Assembly (NCBI RefSeq): GCF_032062135.1 | Contig: NC_092858.1 | Coordinates: 171,470,114 to 171,534,113, forward strand | Reading direction: 5' to 3' | DNA length: 64,000 bases | Origin: Pyxicephalus adspersus | Taxonomy: Eukaryota; Chordata; Amphibia; Anura; Pyxicephalidae | Part shown: positions 34,457-45,968 of the stretch, one piece after another | How positions within the stretch are numbered: the first letter of the stretch is position 1 | How the letters are laid out: the number at the start of each line of letters is the position of its first letter | Notes under the pieces: model-generated | What the model saw: the letters and a program-made list of their open reading frames with translations, nothing else | What the model was told of the DNA's origin: nothing | Databases searched by the model: none | Made by a program: the position numbers and the translations under genes

Positions 34457-35319
34457 TTATAATATTCTCACCTGGCAGTAAATGTCTGAGCCAGAACCCT
34501 TATCACAGGACCACCATTTATTGCAAGCTGCATATTTTACGTTATTAAAAATGACTTTTGATATTTAATTAAATTAACATGCTAAAGGCTATATTAGTGA
34601 TTGGGTCTACATGTCCTTTGAGCTGAGATATTCTCCACTATATGTAGAATTGCAGGAAGTAAAAAAAAAAAAAAACAGGATGGTTTTCTTACCAGTAATA
34701 GCATTCACAGCTGTAATTACGACAGTGCAGAAAATAATTGATTCAGGTAATTGATCTGACTGCCCTTGTGGTGTCCTGATAAGTTTCCTTTTCCCAGTAA
34801 CGTAAAATCATCCAGAGAGGGTTTAATTTAGCCATTTCTCGATCTGCAGGAGTAGAAACTACGTGTCTTGGACCTAGCGAAATATCTGACTATGAAATTA
34901 TAGTTTCACCACCTCTTCTTTCTTATTCTAATTATCCTCCATCATAAATCTTCCATCCTATTGATATACGATGGGGTAATAAAATGTCTCTGATTTATGA
35001 AGCAGCAGAACAGTACAGCCAATTGTGGACATTTGCTGATTTAAAACATTCCTATTTATTTTGCTGAAAAGTCCTTGATATTTAAAATAGTTCAATGCTC
35101 ATCTAATACACAATGCAAGCTTCATTTGATTGTTAGCTATAGACTGGATTTCATGCCTTCTCTCTATACTCACAGATATTGGGTGATCGTTACCGAACCC
35201 TTAGATATTGCAACCAAACTCCTTTGGGGTAGATGACATTGCCATGGAATACGGGTGCTGATGACTCTGCACAAAGAAGCATGTAGCTGCCCTTTTCTAC
35301 CCAGATCAGAAGGTGAGGG
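34457..35319. other. Anonymous DNA
   Basis: No gene or recognised repeat; a poly-A run lies at about 34,661-34,675. Confidence 0.4.
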
Positions 35320-35578
35320 TAATAGTGGCAACCCCTAAATGTTGGTGGTAACCTTAAACATTCTAATGATAAACCTGTATATTGGAGTAAAACCCTGAGC
35401 ATGCTGGTGGTAACCCAAAATGTGCCAGTGATAACCAAATTCTGGAGGTAACCAAGAACATGCTAATGGTAATCCTGTATATATGGGTAGAACCCCGAGC
35501 ATGTTGGTGGTAATCCAAGATGTGCCAGTGGTAACCAACAACATGCAGGCATTGGCAACCCTGAACATGCTGGCACAT
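35320..35578. repeat. Minisatellite, about 100-bp higher-order unit of roughly 30-bp subunits
   Basis: CCTGTATAT at 35,374 and 35,474 each begins a unit that runs through GAGCATG(C/T)TGGTGGTAA, TGTGCCAGTG and GGTAACCAA. Subunits are variants of GCATGCTGGTGGTAACCC. Minus-strand open frames here are repeat artefacts. Confidence 0.8.
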
Positions 35579-35904
35579 GGTTTTTGCCTAAAGGTAATGA
35601 ACCTGATTCTGTATTTGCTTGTTACACTTGTATTTTCTATATATTGTCACAATTTGCCAGTTTGTTTTCCATATATTGCCACGGCTATTGGCCAATGGCC
35701 ATTTTATTTTTCATATACTGCCACAATTGCCCTGTTTTACAGTAGTTCTATTCTTAATCATTAAATTTAAAGAATGTTGCTATTATCCTTATATTTTGCT
35801 ATGGCACACTGCATAATGTATTATTGAATCCCTGTGATTCCTTTTAATTAGCACACCAATATCATCCAAATGTTTGCCTTCATGGACCTGGCAGCTTGGA
35901 GTCA

Positions 35905-36134
35905 TTGGACCTGATTTATTAAAGCTCTCCAAGCCTGGGGAGAATGTACTTTCTTTAGTGAAGCTGGGTGATCCACCAACCTGGAATGGACTTCTTTAAA
36001 GTCATTTGCTATTTGCTAGCAAAAATTAGCAAATTTTTCCTGGATGACTATTCCAGGTTTTCTAGATCACCCAGCTTCACTAATGAAAGTGTATCCTTTC
36101 CAGACTTGGAGAGCTTTAATAAATCAGGCCCATT
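35905..36134. mobile_element. Palindromic MITE family P, copy 3, near full length
   Basis: A 230-bp imperfect palindrome from TTGGACCTGATTTATTAAAG to CTTTAATAAATCAGGCCCAT. Flanked by GAGTCA on both sides (35,899-35,904 and 36,135-36,140), the only candidate target duplication found for this family. Confidence 0.9.
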
Positions 36135-36569
36135 GAGTCAACTATGAATTCTGCACCATGTCATGGTGTGGTTGATGGGAAGTGAAACCATGTGTCCCAA
36201 AGTTAAAGATGAACTATAAATGGATCTTTCAATGCAACAATGATCCAAAGCAGAACTACGAATCTACTAAAAAACTTCTCAAATGAAGAAATGTTGGGTT
36301 ATTGAATGTCCAAATTAAAACCCTGATTGGATCCAATGGGATAGTTTTTATTAAAATGGATAGTCATGGAGGAAAACCCACATAAATCTAGAAATATTTT
36401 TGCACATGGTCCAGTGATCAAAAGTTTCACCAAATCAATGCCAGAGAAAGATGGGCAGGTTTGCAAACCAAGACCTTTTTGCCAAAGGGAGAAATAGCAG
36501 CTTTAGAGGCCAATCACATGCCTATTTTATTAACTGTAATTTGCACCATTTTTGATCTTTGTCTTATAT
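36135..36569. other. Anonymous DNA
   Basis: Nothing recognised. Confidence 0.4.
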
Positions 36570-37147
36570 GAACAAAAAGAAAGAAAGAGGTATTTTCGGG
36601 GTACTTCCGGGTGTGCACGTGCCGATCACAGGAAGCCAGTCGGCTCTCCTTTACAGCACAGGAGAGCAAAAGCTTCCTTTTAACTTCTCCACATTTTCCG
36701 ATCTGGATCCCGGTTTTCATCCTAAACAACGACCTTGTAAGCATGTGAATGCTGGCTACCCAACCACAGTGCATATTGCCTTATCACCTCAACCCATCCC
36801 TATTCTAAGGCTGGCTACAAATAAAAGCACCCCAGAAACACAAGGTGGCTCTATACTACCTGTGAACATATTGTACTGCAACCCAACCTAGCGATATCTT
36901 GAAGTTGACATTGCATACCCTGAGGAAGCCCGCAGTGCCGAAACGCGTCGGGTTAATAAGACTCAACGGTTTAACACTAAACACTAGTGCATTTCTGTAT
37001 AGTACGGTTAACCCTAGACCATGATGTATAATGGGCAGGGTAAATTACTTCATTGCTGTTATTAATTATGTATGAACATTATTACCAATACATCATTTTT
37101 TGTTTGAAGCCAAGGCCAAAACCCTGTCTTTTCTTTCCTTTTTTATC
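36570..37147. mobile_element. 578-bp insertion between 19-bp direct repeats
   Basis: TTTGATCTTTGTCTTATAT is present at 36,551-36,569 and again, identical, at 37,148-37,166. A long perfect direct repeat around an insert is the signature of target-primed (LINE-driven) integration. The insert begins A-rich (AACAAAAAGAAAGAAAGAG), ends in a pyrimidine tract, and contains ACTTCCGGGTGTGCACGTGC and, at about 36,919-36,952, CTGAGGAAGC followed by CGAAACGCGTCGGG. No reverse transcriptase frame, so it is probably a SINE or a truncated LINE. Confidence 0.75.
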
Positions 37148-37189
37148 TTTGATCTTTGTCTTATATAAATTATAGACAAATAAAATTTT

Positions 37190-37208
37190 ATATGTGTGTA
37201 TTTATATG

Positions 37209-37246
<38 letters not shown>

Positions 37247-37262
37247 CACACACATAAATATA
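37190..37262. repeat. TA/CA microsatellite
   Basis: TGTGTGTA, then TA repeats at about 37,214-37,241, then ACACACACA. Confidence 0.9.
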
Positions 37263-39344
37263 TATACTTGGCTGCCGATGATAAAATGACCAAAATGCGT
37301 CAGCTTTATATTCCGAGAATATGCAAGAACAGGATGACAATACACAAACTCCTACCTATTTATACCATGTAGCCGAGTGATTTCCACATTATTAACAAAC
37401 AGAAAAGCTCACAAAAGAAAGGATGGGGCCACATTCTGTGATGATTACAAGGACCACATGACTGCAGTCAGCTTACATAACTAATTCCATGCAAATCTTT
37501 ACACGTATAATAATTAAAACTACATTCCAGTCAAACGTGAATATTTTGCACTTTCCCTTCCTTAGGGGATTAAACCAATACACTGAGTGGCTTTAATTTT
37601 TATCCTATAATTTATCTTGTGTGCTTGGATGAGCCCCTAATTAAATCCCTACATAAGTCTCATTTTCAGAATGTTGGGAGTTAGGAAGTTTGTGCTGGTG
37701 AATGCAGGGCCATGAATGTAACACTGTAGTATATTCAAAGGGCAAGTTCTGTAATTAAATAACCCCGACTTTGTAATATACCCCTAAGTACCCTTAAATC
37801 GGACCTTACAATAAAATTGCCCCAAGTTTCCTCCTTCTCACTGAAACTACTACTATATGTAGGTAAAAAAAGAAACTATAAAGGACAAAGTTATACTTAC
37901 TTTACTCCTGACTTCAGAATGGATGTGTGTGACATTGTTCTGGATTGAGTCCTTTTGGAATGTAGAGCAGGTACGTATCATTCATGGGAAGACACTCTGA
38001 AGATTTTGCCTGATTTGCATTACACAGAACTCTACACGGTAGGGTGGTAATGTCATCTTTGCTAGGTGTTGAAAGTGGAAGGGGTAAAGTTGATATACCG
38101 GTAACTTTTTCCTATACAGATAAATTGGAGAGGGGCCTTGCTTCCATATGCAATTAATTTAATTGATGGTCTTCTTTACCTAAATCATCCACTTCATGGG
38201 TACTCACTTACATCCTCGGATAATGAGAGAAAAAGGAGGAAGGGGTTCAACTTTTCAATCATTGCTGGGACGGGTGAGCTGCAGAAAACACCTTGGATAA
38301 ATGTAGTACTTCTCCCGGAAACTTTGAGGATTCATTTCTTCACAGTAAATGCGCTACATAGGTTGGTGAAATTTTTTTTATTTAAAGCTCATTTGTTAGG
38401 AATATGTAAAAATGGTGGGAACCTTTCATATAGGACACCACAGGTGAATGGATTCGGTAACTCATTTCACCAAGAGACGTCATAAGCTTTAACTCTCCAG
38501 CATCTTTCAAACAAAATATCAGTTTTGGGTGAACTTACCTTTCAATGCATCAGTTATTTAATGAATAATAGATAATAATGAATAGATAAAGGAGTTAATA
38601 GTAAACTATCATTTAAACCCCCCACCTACTAAATGCCTGACTCCAAAACCAAACTTTAATTGCCCCGCCACACAAGATCAATGCCTAAAAGTACCATGGG
38701 ATTGCAATGCCCATAATTGCAATGCTGGAAACAATTGATCAACCTGGTGTGGTGGTGTGGTGGTATTGCCTGGTGGTGCTATTTTGTACACAAACCAGAC
38801 AATATTTAAATATGTTATTACCAAACGGTAAATACAGAAAGAGAAAGATTCTTTGAATTTGCCATGTTAAGCTGCACCCATACATTGGCCTCCCATATCT
38901 ATGTGACAATCATTCTGTACTATATACTAACTATAGCTGTATTCAGCAAGGCAGATCAATGATAAATAATATGCAATGTAGAATAGAACAACCAATCTTT
39001 TAATGTGAAAGCAATTAAAACCAAGGAAACAAAAAAAATCACAAAGCTGATGGCTGACTTTGGGTTAGCCACCTTTTCCTATCAAGTCACAGAAAAAGTT
39101 TTTATGAATTTGCACCCAAACTGCAAAAATATAATTCTATAGAAATGTAAAAATCCTGTATATAAATACAAAGTGTAAAAATCCCATCCGAAGATTTAAT
39201 TATGATAACGGAAATAAACCTACATACTTTTTTATTTTGCATCTTGCAGTAAAACACATCATGATGTGAAAGTATTCCTAATAATACATGGGTAGCACCC
39301 CACAGAGGTTTTGGAAGCAACTCCATTTAGTTCTTCATATATAT
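37263..39344. other. Anonymous DNA
   Basis: No supported gene. The 115-residue frame at 38,138-38,485 has no family resemblance. Confidence 0.4.
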
Positions 39345-39478
39345 TAAGCTGTATTTATATAGTGCCAACATATTACATAGCCCTGTACATTAAATAAGGG
39401 TTGCAAAAAATGAAAAGATACAAACAACGATATATGAGGAGGAGAGGACTCACCCAAAATGGTTTACAATCTAAGATT
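39345..39478 (-). repeat. LINE2-type 3' tail
   Basis: The minus strand reads from GATTGTAAACCATTTTGGG to the TACAGGGCTATGTAATATGT and TGGCACTATATAAATACAG motifs. Diverged but ordered as in the other tails. Confidence 0.75.
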
Positions 39479-39856
39479 ATATAGTTTGCATGTTCTTCTC
39501 ATATTTTTGTGAGTTTTACTCTAATCCTCCAATATCATTACACAATCCCCAAACAGGTAATCTGCCTTCTGCAAACTATGCGATTGCCACTGTAGGTGGG
39601 ACTGCATGAACCTCTGGGCAATGGAACTGAATGGTTCAATGTACAGAGCTGCAGAATAAGTCAGCAGCCTATAAACCAATGCTAATAACAATTGTTTCTG
39701 TATGGCTATCGCCGACTTTAGATTGCAAGCTCCTGGAGGCCAGGAACCAATGTGTAAAGTTGGCTCTTATATATTAGTTATGTTGATCAATAAAAAGAAT
39801 ACTGCTAATATATAGTACTAATAAACAGTGCATTCATGATTGTGGAGGGGGCTGTA

Positions 39857-39878
39857 TACAGTATTTATAAATACTGTA
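39857..39878. repeat. 22-bp perfect palindrome
   Basis: A self-complementary 22-mer with arms TACAGTATTTA and TAAATACTGTA and no loop. Confidence 0.85.
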
Positions 39879-40248
39879 CTGTATATACTGATAAAAATGC
39901 AGAATGTTATAAAATATTTACATATAACAAAATAAATGATTTGCATTCATAGTCATTACTGCTAAGATTATATTGTGTATGTAAATGGCTACGAGGGTGA
40001 CATTAGATTGTAAGCTCTGCTGCAACAAGGTTTAAAGCTTAAGATCTTTATAGAGAATCAGTTCCCCTGGCATAGGAGCTTCAAGAGATGTTTCTTTTCG
40101 CTCTTGAAAATGCTAAAGAAAATATCAGCTCCATAAAGATGGATAATAATTGTAGGAACGTGTGAGTGTCTGTAGAGCATGGGATTTCAGGCTTCACTGG
40201 CAAAGAGCTGCACAATATGATCTCAGACAGAAGGAAGAACACACACAA

Positions 40249-40278
40249 TTATATATTTATATATAAATATACAAATAA

Positions 40279-40336
<58 letters not shown>

Positions 40337-40341
40337 CACAC
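40249..40341. repeat. TA microsatellite inside the satellite array
   Basis: ATATTTATA stretches followed by about 20 TA units and a TACACACA end; lies between the first and second array units and explains their larger spacing. Confidence 0.9.
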
Positions 40342-43300
40342 AGTAATAATTGTATCTGAGATCAAAGCAGATTGTAAGCTCTTTGTACAAAACTTTAGAA
40401 TGAAGTAGTGATAATGAATAAATATACTAATATTTGTGACTGTGGTGCATTAGATTGTAAGCTCAACTGTCACCAGGTCACATAAAGGTAATTCTTCATT
40501 CTTCATGAAAAATAAAGCAATGTCAGAATTAAATAAAAGATACTGGTTTAAAAATAAAATTGATTGAGACATTAGATTGTAAGCTCCATTAACACAAAGG
40601 CACATGTAGGGATTTTTTGTACTTTATAAAATGATTCAGACCATGTTAAACTGATATGTGTATTTGACTGTTGGGAGCATTAGATTGTAAGCTCTTCTGA
40701 TACAAAATAACATGGAAATTTGTTATAATCTGATGGCACAATGGAAAATATAATGGTTATTAAATGTACTTTCTAAAATGATTCGGACCATGATAGTGAT
40801 ATCAATTTTTATGCATATGCCAATGTGTCTGGGGGCATTAGATTGTAAGCTCCCGAGATACAAAATAACATGAAATTTGCTATGCACCCCAAAGACACAA
40901 CAGAACATGTAATGGATATTATATGTAGTTCAATAAATAATGCAGACTGGGTCAGATTCTTAGTTGAGTTTGAGTAAAATTAAGCTTGAGGTATTAGATT
41001 GTAAGCTTATCTGATCTCAAAGCACATGTAATGATTACATATACCTAACTAAATGATGCAGACTATGTCAGATCTTTATTAAAAATGCAATAGATTGGCA
41101 TAAACATTGTAATATACAATGAGACAGTCCATATGAGATGCTTATATACCGATATATTATTAAAGTGTATTTGGAGCATTAGATTGTAAGCTCTTCTGCC
41201 ACTAAGGAACATGGACATTGTTATATGTGCTTTATACAAGGATACCAACCATGCACAATGGTTATCAATAGATACCGACATACTATAAAAGTGTGTTTGG
41301 AGCATTAGATTGTAAGCTCTTCTCATACAAAGGATCTTGAATATTTGTTATACAAAGCTACAGATCATGTCAGATCCTCATCCATAGATACTGATATATA
41401 AGTGTGACTTTAGGGCATTAGATTGTAAGCTCTGCTTACGCTAAGGAACATAAAGATTGCTATATGTACATTATTAAATGATATGTATCATGTGCGACCC
41501 TAATCCATAGATACTGATCTATAAATGTGACTCGGGGCATTAGATTGTATGCTCTGCTGATGCAAAGGAACATGAAGATTGCTGTATGTACATGAAATGA
41601 TATGTATCATGCCAGATCCTTATTAATAAATACAGACAGATATATACATGTGATTATGGCATTAAGATTGTAAGCTCAGTTGACCCAAAGGCACAGGTGA
41701 TACAAACAATGGTTGATCGATTTCAGTTCATAGAAATAAATACAAATGTGTTTGGAAAATTAGATTGAAAGCTCTTCGGTCACAAAAGGACATGGAAGTC
41801 ATTATATGTACAATGATACCAACCATGGCAAATTCTTATCCATAAATAAAGACATATTAATACCGGTGACTTTAGAGCAATAGATCGTAAGCTCTTGTGA
41901 CACAATGGAACAAGGCAGTTGTGATATGTACATTATGAAATGACCATGACAAATCCTTATCAAGAAATAGACATAGAGCCATAGTGACTGAGGCATTAGA
42001 TTGTAAGCTCTGCTGGCCATTGACACATGTAATTTGGATGCATACTTCATACAGATCATGTAAAATCCTTGTCAACTGATACCAAAATAATATTAAATGT
42101 GACTTCAGAGCAATAGATTGTAAGCTCTTCTGACATAAAAGGCGGAAGTTGTTATATGTACATTTTAAAACAATGTCGGATCCTTATCAATAAAGACAGA
42201 CATAGAAATAAATGTGATTGTGATTGAGGCATTAGATTGCAAGCTCTGCTGACCCACAGGCACATGTAATGATTTAATGTATTTTATAAATTGATGCAGA
42301 TCATGTCAGATCGTTACCAATAGATAGACACATAGGAATAAATGTCCGGGGAGCCCGGGGCATTGGATTGTAAGCTCTTCTGACAAGGAATATGGTAGTG
42401 GTTATATGTACAATATAAAATGATACAAGGTTATTATTAAGTACAAACATACACAAATAAATGTGATTAATTGAGGCATTAGATTGTAAGCTCCTCGGAC
42501 CTATAGGCACATGTAATGGCTATGTGTGCTGTAGAAATAGATGTAGATCATGTCAGACATGGGAATAAATGTGAGTTTGGAGCATTAGATTTGCAAGCTC
42601 TTCTGATACAAAGGAACCTGGAAATTTGCATATGAATGGTATAAAATGATGCAGATAATGTTAGACCCTTACCAACAGACAAGGCAATAAATATGATTTT
42701 GGAGCATTAGATTGTAAGCTCCGCTGTTGCAGATAGTAGGGATCAAGGTGATTGGCTCATTGCCCCCCTCCCAACAGCTCTTCAGATTTAAATGAACATG
42801 GAAATTGTTATATGTATGTTATAAACTGATGCAGATTATGGAAGATCCTTAATAAGAGATACATACGTAGGAATACATTAGATTGCAAGCTCCACTGTTG
42901 CAGGGAGTAGGGAGCAAAGTGATAGGCTTAGTACAACCTTAATAAAAGCTCTTCTTAAACAAAGGAATTTGAAATTAATATATAAAAATACACACACATA
43001 TATATTTATATATAAAATGATACAGATCATATCAGATCCTTATTAATGAACGCAGACATGGGAAATATGTGAGTTTGGAACATTAGATTGTAAGCTGCCC
43101 TGTTGCAGGGAGTAGGGATCAAAGTGATGGGCTCAGTGTACCTTTCCTGATAACCTGGAAATTGGTATATATAGTAAAATTATGCATATCATGTCAGATC
43201 TTTTCCATCAGATCACAACATAGAAATAAATATGAGTTTGAGGCATTAGATTGCAAGCTCCACTGCCCCACTGTTACAGGGAATAGGGATCAAAGTGACA

Positions 43301-44143
43301 CTGTACCCTTCTCAATAGCTCTTTGGCCACAAATGAACATTGGCATTTGATATATTTGTGTTAAAATGATGCAGATTATCATTAATTACAGATATAGAAA
43401 AAAAATGTGAGTCTAGTGCATTGAATTGTAAGCTGCTGTGTTGCAGGTTGTAGGGATCAGTGCACAGTTCCCAATAGTTCTTCATATACATAGGAACCTG
43501 GAAATTGTTCCATATGTGTACAAATGATGCAGATCATTATCATTAATTACAGACATGGGAATAAATGTGAGTCTGGGGTTTTAGATTGTAAGCTCCTCTG
43601 TTGCAGATTGTAGGGATCAGTCCACCTTTTCTCATATAGCTCTTCATATACGAATTAATATAGAAATCGTTAAATATATGTTATAAAATGATGCAGATCA
43701 TTATCATTTATTACAGACATAGAGTCTAGTGCATTGAATTGTAAGCTCCTGTGTTGCAGGTTGTAGGGATCACAGTGATGGGATCAGTGTACCTTGTGTA
43801 CCTGGAAATTGTTACATGGTAAAATGATGCAGATCATTATTAATTACAAAGACAAAGGAATAAATGTGAGTCTGGGGCATTAGATTGTAAGCTCCTGTGT
43901 TGCAGGTTGTAGGGATTCAAATGATGGGATCAGTGTAGTTTTCCCAATAGTTATTCATATACAAATGGACATGGAAATTGGTATATGTATGTTACAAAAT
44001 GATGCAAATCCTTATCAATAAATACAGACATATGAGTAAATGTGGAGTCTGGGGCTTTAGATTGTAAGCTCCTGTGTTGCGGGTTGTAGGGATCACAGTG
44101 ATGGGCTCAATGCAACCTTTCCTGGTAGCTCTTCATATATATA

Positions 44144-44885
44144 NNNNNNNNNNNNNNNNNNNNNNNNNNNNNNNNNNNNNNNNNNNNNNNNNNNNNNNNN
44201 NNNNNNNNNNNNNNNNNNNNNNNNNNNNNNNNNNNNNNNNNNNNNNNNNNNNNNNNNNNNNNNNNNNNNNNNNNNNNNNNNNNNNNNNNNNNNNNNNNNN
44301 NNNNNNNNNNNNNNNNNNNNNNNNNNNNNNNNNNNNNNNNNNNNNNNNNNNNNNNNNNNNNNNNNNNNNNNNNNNNNNNNNNNNNNNNNNNNNNNNNNNN
44401 NNNNNNNNNNNNNNNNNNNNNNNNNNNNNNNNNNNNNNNNNNNNNNNNNNNNNNNNNNNNNNNNNNNNNNNNNNNNNNNNNNNNNNNNNNNNNNNNNNNN
44501 NNNNNNNNNNNNNNNNNNNNNNNNNNNNNNNNNNNNNNNNNNNNNNNNNNNNNNNNNNNNNNNNNNNNNNNNNNNNNNNNNNNNNNNNNNNNNNNNNNNN
44601 NNNNNNNNNNNNNNNNNNNNNNNNNNNNNNNNNNNNNNNNNNNNNNNNNNNNNNNNNNNNNNNNNNNNNNNNNNNNNNNNNNNNNNNNNNNNNNNNNNNN
44701 NNNNNNNNNNNNNNNNNNNNNNNNNNNNNNNNNNNNNNNNNNNNNNNNNNNNNNNNNNNNNNNNNNNNNNNNNNNNNNNNNNNNNNNNNNNNNNNNNNNN
44801 NNNNNNNNNNNNNNNNNNNNNNNNNNNNNNNNNNNNNNNNNNNNNNNNNNNNNNNNNNNNNNNNNNNNNNNNNNNNNNNNNNNNN
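44144..44885. other. Assembly gap (742 N)
   Basis: Unknown bases within the satellite array. Frames that appear to cross it are artefacts. Array length is therefore a lower bound. Confidence 1.
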
Positions 44886-44975
44886 ATTGTTACATATGTG
44901 TAAAAATGATGCAGATGATTATGAATAATTACAGACATGGGAATCAATGTGAGTCTTAGATTGTAAGCTCCTGGG

Positions 44976-45083
44976 TTGTAGGGATCAGTGATGGGATCAG
45001 TGATGGGATCAGTGATGGGATCAGTAATGGGATCAGTGATGGGATCAGTAATGGGATCAGTGATGGGATCAGTGATGGGATCA
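44976..45083 (+). repeat. 12-bp tandem repeat, about 9 units
   Basis: GTGATGGGATCA repeated, with GTAATGGGATCA in two units. The same 12-mer occurs singly in the preceding satellite units (for example near 43,775), so this is a local expansion of part of the satellite unit. Confidence 0.95.
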
Positions 45084-45339
45084 GTGTCCCTTATACCCTA
45101 CATATATACAATGTTCCATTAGCATCATTCCATCATATAGCAATCATCATGTTTCCAGCTTGCAATCCAGCCTGGCTCACATCTCAGCCTTGCTCCAGAT
45201 TTTTGCACAGCAGGAAGACACAATACATGCAGCATGCAACCCACCAAGGGCATTAAAATCAAGCAGCGATGGCCTGGCCTGCAGAGCTTGCAATCTACAC
45301 CTGCAGACATGTAGGGATAGGTGAATCATCCTACCTAGC

Positions 45340-45790
45340 TGATGGAGATTGGATCATTTTCTCCCCAGCCTTCGGAAACGCAAGGTGGACGGATTGTTCA
45401 GACAGATGTTGATTGAACCCCGATTGGCTCTCAATAGGTTATTACAGCAGCCGATCTGCTCTCATCCTCCCCCGGGTCACTCCATGCCACTTCTTAAGGA
45501 ATCCCGAGCAAGAGCTGACGTGTGAATGGGGATGGCCGGGCCAGTTGCGGCGCCACCTTAAATGGGGCTGAGAAGAGTTACAATGTATCTCCGGATTGTT
45601 TCATGTCTGCGGGGCTCAGCATTTAAATCTGAATGGCGGGGACGTATGGAGAGCAGGGCGGGCTGTGCTGCCATCTGATTGGCTGCTGCTTAGGCATGCA
45701 GTGACAGGGGGAGGGGCTGTCGGGAGTCTGAGCAGACTGGGGGACAGGGGAGGGGGCAGGGAACAGGAGAAGGTGCATGGAGTATGTTCA
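45340..45790. promoter_or_regulatory. CpG-richer segment with promoter-like motifs
   Basis: The segment is visibly richer in CpG than its surroundings (CCGGATTG, GTTGCGGCGCC, GGCGGGGACG, AGGGCGGGC). It holds CCGATTGGC-like and CTGATTGGCTG (inverted CCAAT) boxes, GGGAGGGGC (GC box) and TGACGTG (CRE half). It may be a promoter or enhancer; no exon or start codon context supports a gene, and direction is unknown. Confidence 0.35.
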
Positions 45791-45821
45791 GAATGGAGAT
45801 ATTGGGGTACCTTCCCCCACC

Positions 45822-45968
45822 TCCTAGATTGTAAGCTCTTCTGGGCAGGGTCATCCCCTCCTCCTGTATCACTGTCTGTACCTGTCTTTCATTTGCAGCC
45901 CCTATTTATTGTACAGCGCTGCAGAATATGTTGGCGCTATATAATTCCTGTTTAATAATAATAAACTG
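45822..45968 (+). repeat. LINE2-type 3' tail
   Basis: CTAGATTGTAAGCTCTTCTG, GCAGGGTC, TGTACAGCGCTGCAGAATAT, TTGGCGCTATATAATTCCTG and TTTAATAATAATAAA in the usual order. Confidence 0.85.

Larger units (their letters stand above)
40001..45085 (+). repeat. Satellite-like array built on the LINE2-tail core
   Basis: About 30 units each carry ATTAGATTGTAAGCTC or a one- or two-base variant. Starts include 40,002, 40,449, 40,570, 40,680, 40,837, 40,992, 41,178, 41,304, 41,417, 41,539, 41,759, 41,878, 41,995, 42,112, 42,230, 42,362, 42,478, 42,585, 42,707, 42,877, 43,081, 43,246, 43,421, 43,580, 43,733, 43,879, 44,058 and 44,956. From 41.3 to 42.7 kb the period is mostly 98-132 bp. From 42.7 kb it is 146-204 bp because each unit gains a TGTTGCAGG..TAGGGATCA..GTGATGGG module. 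Typical unit order: core, GGAACATGGAAATTG, TTATATGTA, AAATGATGCAGATCATGTCA, CTTATCAATAAATACAGACA, AATAAATGTGA. The start and end of the unit mirror a LINE2 3' tail. Confidence 0.93.

Noticed and set aside
36919..36952. Hammerhead ribozyme
   Set aside because: The core is not canonical: an extra A follows CUGANGA in each full copy, and no closing stems I and III or cleavage site are visible. Kept only as a recurring motif.
44074..44947. 284-codon open frames on both strands
   Set aside because: They consist almost entirely of N; real flanks are about 20 and 15 codons of satellite sequence.
40001..45085. CRISPR-like array of spaced identical motifs
   Set aside because: The repeated part is the whole unit, not a short repeat separated by unrelated spacers; the setting is vertebrate and there are no cas genes.
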